In this document: in pieces, positions 16,459 to 24,762 of the stretch | Numbering within the stretch: the stretch's first letter is position 1 | Layout: every line of letters begins with the position of its first letter | Source: Abditibacteriaceae bacterium | GTDB taxonomy: Bacteria > Armatimonadota > Abditibacteriia > Abditibacteriales > Abditibacteriaceae | Direction: 5' to 3' | NCBI GenBank assembly: GCA_019239895.1 | Contig: JAFAZH010000004.1 | Location: 248,001-312,000, forward strand | Length of the DNA stretch: 64,000 bases | Translations under genes and position numbers: made by a program | Notes under the pieces: model-generated | The model's database searches: none | The model's input: the letters and a program-made list of their open reading frames with translations, nothing else | Told to the model about the DNA's origin: nothing

Positions 16459-18846
16459 GTGCGGTTTAATGGCTTACCTATGGGTATGAACTGGTCTTTT
16501 CAAAACAGAGTTGCTTCCTGGTTTACTGCCGCTGCGCTTATCTTAGCGGTTGTTGGCGCTGTGTCTTACCGCAGCTTAACGAGTTTGATTGATGAGATGC
16601 AGTGGGTCACGCATACCCATCAAGTGTTAGAACGCCTGGATGCCACCCTCTCGGCTGTGACAAAAGCCGAGAGCAGTCAACGCGGCTACCTGTTAACGGG
16701 CGACAAAACTTATTTAGACGATTATCATGAATCGCTTGATGAAGTTCATACAGCCCTCTTTCAAGTTCAGGCAATCACCAGCGATAACCCTCAACAGCAA
16801 CTTAACCTTAATTACCTTGAAAGCAGCATTGCGGCACGGACAGAGCAATTGCAACATCGTGTTGATTTGTTACAGAACAAAGGTCTGGCCGCAGCTCAAC
16901 AAGCGATGGTAGCTAACAATGGTCGCGCCAACATGCAAGCTGTGCGTAGCGACATCGCCAGGATGGAACGTATTGAGCAGGGACTTCTGGAACAGCGTAA
17001 ACAGAAAGTGCAGCATAGTGCGCGCCGTGCCATTCTCACGGCTTTTACTGGTATCGGGCTGAGCTTTCTGATTCTCGCCATTGTTTATCGTCTCATGAAC
17101 CGGGAGATTAAACAAAGGCAACAAGCGGAACAATCCCTTCAACAACAAAGTGAGCAGGTACGCTTGTTACGCGATATTGCTATCGCCTCCAACCAGGCGA
17201 CCACTATTGAAGAAGCGTTGCAAATCGGGTTAGATCGCATGTGCCAGTATCTAAAATGGCCACTGGGTCATGCCTATTTGGTTGACACAAATGGTAAGGA
17301 ACTGCTTTCTACCAAACTCTGGCACCTTGAAACGCCCACTCATTTTGATAGTTTTCGCAAAATAACGGAAGAACAGCCTATCCCCGTAGGCAAGGGCCTT
17401 CCAGGTCAAGTATTAGCCACAACTAATGCTGTATGGATTAGCGATGTGCTTCAAGATACAAACTCTGTAAAATTCCTCAGAGCACATATCGCTCCAGAAG
17501 CTGGCATTCGCGCTGGCTTTGCTTTTCCGATTCTTGTCGGCACTCAAGGCGTTGGCGTGCTGGAATTTTTCTCGATGGAGCCAGTCGAGCCGGATGAAGA
17601 TCTCTTAGCCATCCTTGTTCCCATCGGGTCTCAACTCGGTAGAGTTGTAGAGCGCGTGCGCGCAGAAGCCGCCTTACGACAAAGCGAAGAACGATTCCGT
17701 TCCGTTACAGAGTCGGCTAATGAGGCGATTATCTCTGCTGATAGCCAGAGCCGGATCATCGCCTGGAATAAAGGTGCTGAAAATATCTTTGGTTATACCG
17801 CAGACGAAATACTGGGCCAGTCCTTAACCAAACTCATGCCTGAACGTTATCATGCGGCGCACTGCGCTGGTGTGACTCGCTTTCAAGCCACAGGTGAAGC
17901 GCGCGTTATTGGCACCACGGTTGAATTGGAAGGTTTGCGCAAGGATGGCAATGAATTTCCCTTGCAGCTTTCCGTTTCCACCTGGCAGGTGAATGGGGAA
18001 AGTTTTTACAGCGGCATTATTAGCGACATCACAACGCGCAAGCAAGCGGCAGAGGCCCTCGAACGGCAGGCCCAAGAACTGGTTCGCTCGAATACCGAAC
18101 TGGAGCAATTTGCCTATGTCGCTTCGCATGACTTGCAGGAGCCACTGCGCATGGTCGGCAGCTACACTCAATTGTTATCTAAACGCTACAAAGGCAAGTT
18201 AGATGCGGATGCCGATGAGTTCATTAATTACGCCGTAGATGGCGCAACCCGGATGCAGCGTCTCATTAACGACCTGCTGGCTTACTCGCGCGTCGGCACC
18301 AAGGGCAAAGAACTCAAGCCAACCGATTGCCAAGCGGTGTTAAATCGCGCTATCAACAATTTACAGGGGGCCATTGCGGATAATGGAGCCACTGTTACCC
18401 ATGAGTCTTTACCCACTGTCATGGGGGATGAAGTACAACTGGGACAACTCTTCCAAAACTTGATCGGTAATGCCATCAAATTTCATGGGGAGGCACCGCC
18501 GGAGGTTCATATTCAGGCACGAATTGACGAGAATGATGCGGAGAAATGGCTTTTCACGGTGCGTGATAATGGCATCGGCATTGATCCTCAATATGGTGAG
18601 CGCATCTTTGTCATCTTTCAGCGATTGCATAGCAAAACTGACTATCCCGGCACCGGCATCGGCCTGGCCATTTGCAAGAAAATTGTCGAGCGGCATGGCG
18701 GCAGTATTTGGATTGAATCCACCGTCGGGCAAGGGACTACATTCTTCTTTACGCTACTGGCCGCCCCAACTCCTGCGGAATCGGATATAATGGATGCAGA
18801 CAAAAGACAACCATCAACTGAGCCATTGGCTAGAGGCATTATCTAA
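16459..18846 (+). CDS. Sensor histidine kinase (CHASE3-GAF-PAS-HisKA-HATPase)
   Basis: A 795-residue membrane sensor kinase. One helix near residues 18-40 and a second near 190-210 enclose a CHASE3 domain (ESSQRGYLLTGDKTYLDDY). Cytoplasmic GAF (~240-400) and PAS (~405-525) domains follow. HisKA carries the phosphorylated His at H557 in ASHDLQEPLR, the form seen in phytochrome-like kinases. The ATPase shows GNAIKF (N box), DNGIGIDP (G1) and GTGIGLAI (G2). The GTG at 16459 is used; ATGs at 16480 and 16486 are alternatives. It heads a four-gene signalling block and is the likely phosphate donor for the response regulators that follow. Confidence 0.9.
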   Translation: MRFNGLPMGMNWSFQNRVASWFTAAALILAVVGAVSYRSLTSLIDEMQWVTHTHQVLERLDATLSAVTKAESSQRGYLLTGDKTYLDDYHESLDEVHTALFQVQAITSDNPQQQLNLNYLESSIAARTEQLQHRVDLLQNKGLAAAQQAMVANNGRANMQAVRSDIARMERIEQGLLEQRKQKVQHSARRAILTAFTGIGLSFLILAIVYRLMNREIKQRQQAEQSLQQQSEQVRLLRDIAIASNQATTIEEALQIGLDRMCQYLKWPLGHAYLVDTNGKELLSTKLWHLETPTHFDSFRKITEEQPIPVGKGLPGQVLATTNAVWISDVLQDTNSVKFLRAHIAPEAGIRAGFAFPILVGTQGVGVLEFFSMEPVEPDEDLLAILVPIGSQLGRVVERVRAEAALRQSEERFRSVTESANEAIISADSQSRIIAWNKGAENIFGYTADEILGQSLTKLMPERYHAAHCAGVTRFQATGEARVIGTTVELEGLRKDGNEFPLQLSVSTWQVNGESFYSGIISDITTRKQAAEALERQAQELVRSNTELEQFAYVASHDLQEPLRMVGSYTQLLSKRYKGKLDADADEFINYAVDGATRMQRLINDLLAYSRVGTKGKELKPTDCQAVLNRAINNLQGAIADNGATVTHESLPTVMGDEVQLGQLFQNLIGNAIKFHGEAPPEVHIQARIDENDAEKWLFTVRDNGIGIDPQYGERIFVIFQRLHSKTDYPGTGIGLAICKKIVERHGGSIWIESTVGQGTTFFFTLLAAPTPAESDIMDADKRQPSTEPLARGII

Positions 18847-18903
18847 TTGAGGTATACCGAGACTGTTAAATGGTTAGCGGTACCAAAACGATTAAACGGT
18901 TAA

Positions 18904-19380
18904 GTGCAACAAAAATTAACTATGGATACAAACTCGCTTGTTGGTTTACCGCTGGAAATCTTATTAGTAGAAGATAACCCGGGCGATGTGCGCCTGACCA
19001 AAGAAGCCTTGCGCGAAGGTAAGGTGCTGCACAATTTAAGTGTAGCCGAGGATGGCGTCGAAGCGATGTCCTTCTTGCATCGAGAAGGTCAGTATAGTGA
19101 CGCGCCCATCCCCGACTTAATCTTGCTTGATCTCAACTTACCTCGTAAAGATGGGCGTGAGGTGCTTGCTGAAGTCAAAGAGGACGCTGCTTTGAAGCGC
19201 ATTCCGGTGGTAGTATTAACCACTTCTGAAGCTGAGCAGGACATCTTGAAAACTTATGATCTTCACGCCAATTGCTATATCACCAAGCCAGTAGATTTAG
19301 ATCAATTCATCACCATTGTTCACTCTATTGAGAACTTCTGGCTGACCGTCGTAAAACTTCCGCCACACGAGCAGGCATAA
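18904..19380 (+). CDS. Single-domain response regulator (Rcp1-like)
   Basis: A 158-residue receiver-only regulator. [20 protein letters not shown] gives the acidic pair, [13 protein letters not shown] the phosphorylated Asp, VVVLTTS the conserved Thr and ITKPVD the Lys. The long loop around [14 protein letters not shown] is typical of Rcp1-type regulators that pair with phytochrome-like kinases. The start is GTG, with an ATG at 18922 as alternative. With no output domain it probably passes phosphate to another protein or acts by binding. It sits 57 bases after the kinase gene. Confidence 0.9.
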   Translation: MQQKLTMDTNSLVGLPLEILLVEDNPGDVRLTKEALREGKVLHNLSVAEDGVEAMSFLHREGQYSDAPIPDLILLDLNLPRKDGREVLAEVKEDAALKRIPVVVLTTSEAEQDILKTYDLHANCYITKPVDLDQFITIVHSIENFWLTVVKLPPHEQA

Positions 19381-19740
19381 TACCAGATGCCTTATAATTT
19401 ATCCCCTAAAATCCACCCTTTGTAATTTCGTCCCTTTTTATGGAACAATAATCACAGAAATTTTTGACCCAAATGGAAACCTTGACAAGAGATAAATGTC
19501 ATGTTGCACATCGGCAAAGCTGCGATTCTTTATTTGTCCATAAAAATTAGTGCGTTGTTGGAGCAGGCACTGAACAATCATTGAACAGATATTGAGCACA
19601 CTTTGCCATTGCAGATACACCCGTTCGTTGCGCAAACTTTGTAGGGCTGCCGCAAACCGCCACATTCATCGTAAAGCTGTTCTTGTCATCATTGTAGCCA
19701 TTTCGTCGCAAATACTATTAAAGGACGGGCGAACGGCCTT
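19381..19740. other. Gene-free stretch inside the signalling block
   Basis: No convincing gene, hairpin with T-run, or tRNA is seen here. A 75-codon frame on the minus strand (19438-19665) exists but shows no family motif, no ribosome site and no homologous look. It probably holds the promoter of the next response-regulator gene. Confidence 0.5.
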
Positions 19741-20916
19741 ATGACCAATCAGCCAATAAGCATACTCTTAGTTGAAGACAACCCTGCTGATGCAGGATTA
19801 CTCCGTGAGGCGTTACGAGACGTTGAGACAACCCAGTTTGCACTGCATCATGTGGAGCGTTTAGACACCGCTCTACAATATTTAGAAACCAATCCTGCCG
19901 ATATTGTCCTCTTAGATTTGTCGCTGCCAGACGCGCACGGTATGGACAGCGTGCGCCGCACCCATACCGCCGTTCCCCATATGCCTATCGTAGTACTGAC
20001 TGGCAATAATGATGAGGAGATTGCACTGCAAGCTGTACAAATGGGTGCCCAAGATTATTTAATCAAGGGCCAGGTAGATGGCAATTTGCTCACGCGGGCG
20101 ATTCGCTATGCGATTGAACGCAAGCAAACCTTGCAGACCTTGGCTGAATCCGAACGCAAACTGCGGCTCTTAGCCGCGAATATGAAAGATACCGTATTCG
20201 CCTATGATATGAACTCCCAGGTTCAGTATGTGAATCCGGCCTTTGAAAAATTGACAGGCTACACCACCGCAGAACTTTACCAACGCAACTTTATTAATTT
20301 TATTCATCCCGAAGATGAACCTGTGCTGCGACAGTTATGGCAAGATGCGCTTAAGGGGCAGGGCTTTGAGGATGTCGAGCACCGTATTATCACCAGGGAC
20401 GAACAGACCAAGTGGTGTGCGACTTCGTGCAGTCCGGCCTTTGATGAAGCGGGACAGCAGGTTGGCATTCAAGGGCGCAGTGTTGATATTACCGAGCGGA
20501 AGCGGGCCGAGCTTGATTTGGTTGAAAGTGAGCAATGCTTTCGCTCCACGTTGAGCGCCATGCAGGAAGGTTTGCTGATCACTGATCCCGAAGGCCGTAT
20601 AACCCTCTGCAATGACAGTGCATCACGTATTTTGGGTTTAACCCGAAATCAAATTATTGGGCATAAGATTACGGAACTTGGCTTAGATGTAATTAGTGAA
20701 GATGGCTCTCCACTACCGGTGGAACAATATCCGCTCGTGCTGTCATTAAGCCTGGGGCAACCTCAACATTGCGTTGTTGTTGGTATCAGAAAGGCCGCTA
20801 GTGCCTTAACCTGGCTCTCCATCAGTAGCACACCTTTAGTGCGCCCCCGTGAAGTAAAACCCTATAGCGCGATAGCCACCTTTACCGACATCACAGAACA
20901 ACGTTCCCAGACTTAG
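19741..20916 (+). CDS. Response regulator with two PAS domains and no output domain
   Basis: A 391-residue REC-PAS-PAS protein. The receiver (1-125) has [10 protein letters not shown], the phosphorylated Asp in IVLLDLSLPD, and the Lys in YLIKGQ. PAS 1 (~150-265) ends in a PAC-type ITERKRAELDL; PAS 2 (~270-391) closes at FTDITEQRSQT. No kinase, GGDEF or DNA-binding domain follows, so it stops exactly where the next protein's output domain would begin. It may signal by dimerising with the REC-PAS-GGDEF protein encoded 30 bases downstream. Confidence 0.88.
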   Translation: MTNQPISILLVEDNPADAGLLREALRDVETTQFALHHVERLDTALQYLETNPADIVLLDLSLPDAHGMDSVRRTHTAVPHMPIVVLTGNNDEEIALQAVQMGAQDYLIKGQVDGNLLTRAIRYAIERKQTLQTLAESERKLRLLAANMKDTVFAYDMNSQVQYVNPAFEKLTGYTTAELYQRNFINFIHPEDEPVLRQLWQDALKGQGFEDVEHRIITRDEQTKWCATSCSPAFDEAGQQVGIQGRSVDITERKRAELDLVESEQCFRSTLSAMQEGLLITDPEGRITLCNDSASRILGLTRNQIIGHKITELGLDVISEDGSPLPVEQYPLVLSLSLGQPQHCVVVGIRKAASALTWLSISSTPLVRPREVKPYSAIATFTDITEQRSQT

Positions 20917-20946
20917 CGTCTCGCAACAAAGCAGGAATTACATAAG

Positions 20947-22377
20947 ATGAGTAGCGAACCCAGCACACCCGGCAAACACGAGGTTATCCGTCTACTTTCA
21001 GTAGAGGATAATCCGGGTGATGCTCGTTTGCTGCGTGCCTACTTAGCGGATGCGGGGGCGACTCAGTTTGAATTTCTGTGTGTCGAGCGTTTAGCCGAAG
21101 CCTTGGAGCGTGTGGCCAATGAAGCTATAGATGTGCTGTTAGTAGACCTCTCTTTGCCCGATGGCCACGGCTTAGATAATGTCCGCCGCTTGCGGGCTAT
21201 AGCAGCGCATGTTCCCATCATCGTGCTAACGGGCAATGACGACGAGAGTTTAGCCGTTGAAGCCCTCCAGGCAGGTGCCCAAGATTATATTGTTAAAGGC
21301 GATCTCGATAGTAAATTATTGGTGCGTTCCATTCGCTACGCAATGGAACGCACTCAAGTCTTGCAAGAACTCAGCGAAAGCGAAGAACGTTTCCGTTCCG
21401 CTATTAGCGCGATGCAGGAAGGACTCATCCTTATTGACGCGGAAACAACAATTCTTTTATTTAATCGCAGTGCAGCGCAAATTTTAGGCGTCTCTGCCGA
21501 GCAGATGATTGGACGTAAAACTAAGGATATAGACTGGCGGGTAATCCAGGAAGACGGCTCGGATTTACCCCATGAAGAATACCTGATGCACGTAGCACTG
21601 CGCACTGGTCAAACCGCAGATGACATGATATGCGGAGTTTATAGACCAGACGGGGAATTAATATGGTTGCTGGTGAATGCGACGCCTCTTTTCCGGCCCG
21701 GCGACGATAAACCTTATGGCGTGGTAACAACCTTTAGTGACATTACCGAACGCCGCAATTACGAGCAACAATTAAAAGCGCAAATGCTGCTGTTGGATGA
21801 AGCCAGGCATGATTCGGAGCTGCAACAGAAAGCACTCCGCGATGCTAATGAAAAATTAGAACGCCTGGCGACTACCGATGGACTTACCGACTTAAAGAAT
21901 CATCGCGCCTTTCAAGAGAGACTACAAACTGAGTTCCGCCGCGCCCAACGCTATAACATTCCGCTCTCGCTGCTGATGTTGGATGTTGATAAATTCAAAG
22001 CTTATAACGATACTTTTGGCCACCCGGCTGGCGATGGCGTGTTGCAACAAGTGGCCCAACTGCTTCTGGAAAATATCCGTGATACCGACTTTGTGGCCCG
22101 TTATGGCGGCGAAGAATTTGTCGTCCTCCTGCCAAATACCGATTATCCTTATGCCAACTTCTTAGCCGAACGGTTGCGAATTGCAATTGAAGAAGCCACC
22201 TGGCAGGGCGCACCAGTTACGGCCAGTTTTGGTATCGCCACCCTGACGCCCCAGTTAAATAATAGTGCCGCTTTGATTGCCGCTGCGGATAAAGCTCTTT
22301 ATTATTCTAAAGCGAACGGGCGCAACCGGGTGACTCATATCCAGGAAGTTGGAGTACCAATAGCTTCAGCACAATGA
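20947..22377 (+). CDS. REC-PAS-GGDEF diguanylate cyclase
   Basis: A 476-residue response regulator that should make cyclic di-GMP from two GTP. REC (1-130) has LLSVEDNPGD and the Asp in VLLVDLSLPDGHG. A PAS domain (~150-270) is followed by a coiled linker (ARHDSELQQKALRDANEKLE) and a GGDEF domain. The active site reads GGEEF at 387-391 and an inhibitory RxxD site is present at 378-381, five residues before it. Both imply an active, feedback-controlled enzyme. No EAL domain. The receiver closely resembles that of the preceding gene, suggesting duplication within the block. The kinase upstream is the likely partner. Confidence 0.93.
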   Translation: MSSEPSTPGKHEVIRLLSVEDNPGDARLLRAYLADAGATQFEFLCVERLAEALERVANEAIDVLLVDLSLPDGHGLDNVRRLRAIAAHVPIIVLTGNDDESLAVEALQAGAQDYIVKGDLDSKLLVRSIRYAMERTQVLQELSESEERFRSAISAMQEGLILIDAETTILLFNRSAAQILGVSAEQMIGRKTKDIDWRVIQEDGSDLPHEEYLMHVALRTGQTADDMICGVYRPDGELIWLLVNATPLFRPGDDKPYGVVTTFSDITERRNYEQQLKAQMLLLDEARHDSELQQKALRDANEKLERLATTDGLTDLKNHRAFQERLQTEFRRAQRYNIPLSLLMLDVDKFKAYNDTFGHPAGDGVLQQVAQLLLENIRDTDFVARYGGEEFVVLLPNTDYPYANFLAERLRIAIEEATWQGAPVTASFGIATLTPQLNNSAALIAAADKALYYSKANGRNRVTHIQEVGVPIASAQ

Positions 22378-22425
22378 TGGAGATGCACCTGCTTACAGCA
22401 TGAAGAAATTCGCTCTATCAGCAGC

Positions 22426-22450
22426 GGGCAATCAATATTGGGCAATCAAT
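22426..22450 (+). promoter_or_regulatory. Tandem direct repeat upstream of the XRE regulator
   Basis: GGGCAATCAAT occurs twice at 22426-22436 and 22440-22450, start to start 14 bases. It lies ~70 bases before the start of the XRE gene, with a TATAAA at 22485-22490 between them. An operator for the regulator or a promoter-proximal site is possible. This is an inference from position only. Confidence 0.35.
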
Positions 22451-22517
22451 CGGTTTATATTCGTTAAACACTTGTCTAATGTGGTATAAATAAATTGCGT
22501 AACGCGAATCTACGATT

Positions 22518-22859
22518 ATGAGCTTTGGACAACGTTTAAGACAATTACGACTGGAGAATCAGATTAACCAGCGCGATCTCGCGGCCAAGGTAGGGATTGA
22601 TTTCACCTATCTCAGCAAGATTGAGAATGAGAGGATGCCGCCTCCGGCAGCGGATACGATTGTCAAAATCGCCCGCGCCTTAAAGGCCAGCACAGACGAG
22701 CTTTTATTGTTAGCTCATAAAGTGCCCCGCGATATTCAGCCCGTGATTACCAGGTCTCCGGCACTGCCCGCTTTTCTCCGTTCCATTAGCGATTTAAGCG
22801 AAGCGGAGTTGCAAGAACTGAGTTCATATGCCCAGAAAGTGCGGGCACGGCGTAAGTAG
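22518..22859 (+). CDS. XRE-family transcriptional regulator
   Basis: A 113-residue regulator with an N-terminal Cro/C1-type helix-turn-helix (residues ~5-62: LRQLRLENQINQRDLAAKVG, then FTYLSKIENERMPPP, which is the recognition helix and turn). A short C-terminal region (~78-113: SDLSEAELQELSSYAQKV) may dimerise. The gene opens the suspected defence island and precedes an ImmA/IrrE peptidase gene by 108 bases. In mobile elements such pairs form a switch in which the peptidase destroys the repressor. It may control the genes downstream. Confidence 0.93.
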   Translation: MSFGQRLRQLRLENQINQRDLAAKVGIDFTYLSKIENERMPPPAADTIVKIARALKASTDELLLLAHKVPRDIQPVITRSPALPAFLRSISDLSEAELQELSSYAQKVRARRK

Positions 22860-22967
22860 TTTCCGCTTCAGTTGCACCTTAGCACGTAGTGGCTTTGAGC
22901 CTATCCTGGCTCTCAGCGCGGGCTTGGCGGCTTAACCTTCTATTCATCAGCCCGTAACCTTATCCTC

Positions 22968-23738
22968 ATGAAACCCATCTGGCGACGACAACAAGTTGAA
23001 GATTTGGCCTTAATCACGCTGTTGGATTTTCGGCGTCAAACTGGGTTGCCGCTTACTCCTCCCCTAGATGTGGACTTAGTCGGAGAAATTACCTGTCGCT
23101 TGCAATGGGATTGGGATGTTCTGCAAGAACCACCAGGCACCTTGATCTGGGCGGCACTGTTCCCGGAAGAGCGGTCGGTGGTGCTGAACGAAGCGCATAA
23201 AGATAGATTTGCTGAAAAAAGTGGTTTAGAACGTTTCACCAAAGGCCACGAGATTGGGCACTGGATTCTGCACGTTAAGGAGAAAGGCGACCTCGACCCG
23301 GCACATGCCACGCCACAGCAACAGATTTTCTGTCGTGGCGGCGAAACCCACGCGGTTAACTGGGTTGAGAAACATGCCGATTGGTTTGCAGGCGCGCTAC
23401 TGATGCCCGCCAGCGTCTTCGTGCCCATTGCCGAGCAATATGACTTAGCCGAATGGAAATCGCTTTATGAGCTAGCAAAGTTATTCGATGTCACAATTTC
23501 GGCCTTGTGTGTGCGTCTGGCGCACCTGGGACTGAGCTATGTAGACGAGAACGGCCACCTTCAGGCCCCACCCGTAGTTTCGGCCCAGGCGCATAACAAT
23601 AACTCGCACCATTCACCCTTGCCACACCATTGCTTGCCGCGTCGCAAGGCTGCCCCTCAACAAGCCCGCAGACACCCTACACCCATACCTGTTGCAACGA
23701 CCACCAAGACGAATAGAGAAAGTGTGAACCCCCGATGA
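22968..23738 (+). CDS. ImmA/IrrE-type zinc metallopeptidase
   Basis: A 256-residue protein with the zinc motif H94-E-I-G-H98 inside FTKGHEIGHWIL, and the downstream helix HADWFAGALLMP that gives the third ligand region in this family. IrrE/ImmA peptidases cut XRE-type repressors in response to damage or signals. The C-terminal ~60 residues are low-complexity, His/Pro/Gln-rich and probably disordered. It overlaps the next gene by 4 bases (ATGA), a sign of translational coupling. With the XRE gene in front it makes a regulatory pair for the island. Confidence 0.92.
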   Translation: MKPIWRRQQVEDLALITLLDFRRQTGLPLTPPLDVDLVGEITCRLQWDWDVLQEPPGTLIWAALFPEERSVVLNEAHKDRFAEKSGLERFTKGHEIGHWILHVKEKGDLDPAHATPQQQIFCRGGETHAVNWVEKHADWFAGALLMPASVFVPIAEQYDLAEWKSLYELAKLFDVTISALCVRLAHLGLSYVDENGHLQAPPVVSAQAHNNNSHHSPLPHHCLPRRKAAPQQARRHPTPIPVATTTKTNRESVNPR

Positions 23739-24535
23739 GGGCTTCACGGCGCTCATCTCACGCCTCTCAGGTTGCACCCGCAGAGCAGGTTCTTGTCGCC
23801 CTGATGAACAATAAGCGTGATCTGGCTATTGCCCGTGAACAGCATTGGTATCGCATTCCAGTGCGGACTGCACCACGGGGGATCGAAGCCCAACACCTTG
23901 CTTTCTACCAGACCAAAGCGTTTGGCGAAGAAAAGTGGGCCATCCGCTACTGGGCCGAAGTCAAGGCGCGGCGCATTGTCACACGGGCCGAACTACTACC
24001 AGAAGAACCCAATCACCCTCGCGCCAACAAGGAATATTACAAGTTGGAATTAGGCGAGTTACAGACCCTCTCCCAACCCATTATCAGCCGCCGGGGACGC
24101 CGCATTCTCTTCATCCCCACCACGTTAACCAAATTTCAGCGTGCCCAGGAAATTAACGACCTCTTCAATGAAAGTCCCCTGGAAGATGACCTGTGGGAAG
24201 CCTTCAAGCAAGAGCGCATTGAAGCCGAGCGGCAACTGTGCCTGGCCATGAACCGAGTGCGCTATTGTTTGGATTTTGCGCTCTTTTGCAACCGGGGCCA
24301 GATTGATATTGAATGCAATGGTGAAAGCTGGCACGCTTCACCCAAACAAATTGCAGCCGATGATAAGCGCGACGACCTGCTGGCGACCAATGGCTGGTCG
24401 GTGCTGCGCTTTAGCAACCGCGCGTTGCGTGATGCCCTGCCCGCCTGTTTGAATCTCGTGCGCCAAACGATTACGCAAAGTGGCGGATTACAGCCTCTAA
24501 CGGGTGCGCTGCCAACCTTTATTCATGAGCGTTGA
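23735..24535 (+). CDS. PD-(D/E)xK endonuclease-like protein (DUF559/Vsr-like)
   Basis: A 266-residue protein whose C-terminal ~100 residues match the DUF559/Vsr-like nuclease module: D180 in YCLDFALF, E193 in QIDIECNGESWH, and KRDDLLATNGWSVLRF, where the Lys/Arg helix and the final strand complete the fold. It probably cuts DNA with metal help. The N-terminal half carries strands and a WAEVKARRIV segment of unknown role. Start overlaps the ImmA/IrrE stop, so the two proteins are coupled. A role as the nuclease of a restriction-type system together with the helicase downstream is inferred. Confidence 0.85.
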   Translation: MRASRRSSHASQVAPAEQVLVALMNNKRDLAIAREQHWYRIPVRTAPRGIEAQHLAFYQTKAFGEEKWAIRYWAEVKARRIVTRAELLPEEPNHPRANKEYYKLELGELQTLSQPIISRRGRRILFIPTTLTKFQRAQEINDLFNESPLEDDLWEAFKQERIEAERQLCLAMNRVRYCLDFALFCNRGQIDIECNGESWHASPKQIAADDKRDDLLATNGWSVLRFSNRALRDALPACLNLVRQTITQSGGLQPLTGALPTFIHER

Positions 24536-24762
24536 ACCGAGCATCACCTTAGTTCAAGGTGGCCTGGCATCGGATTCTTCATCTTATCTGCCCTAACTTC
24601 AGCAGCATTTTAGCGAATTTTACACAAATTTATGAAAAATCTTGGCCTTTGAGTTGCAGTTGAAACTCAACTCAATAAACTAAAGCTGTCAGTGAAATCT
24701 TTAGAGGAGAGTTAGCCTGCTGTAACACAACGAGGGAGGAGCAACGCCAGAACATCGCCGCC

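Noticed and set aside
19438-19665. 75-codon open frame on the minus strand in the signalling block
   Set aside because: No ribosome site, no recognisable motif and no neighbouring partner; probably chance.
22460-22490. Promoter at TATAAA before the XRE gene
   Set aside because: No convincing -35 at the right distance; mentioned only as context.
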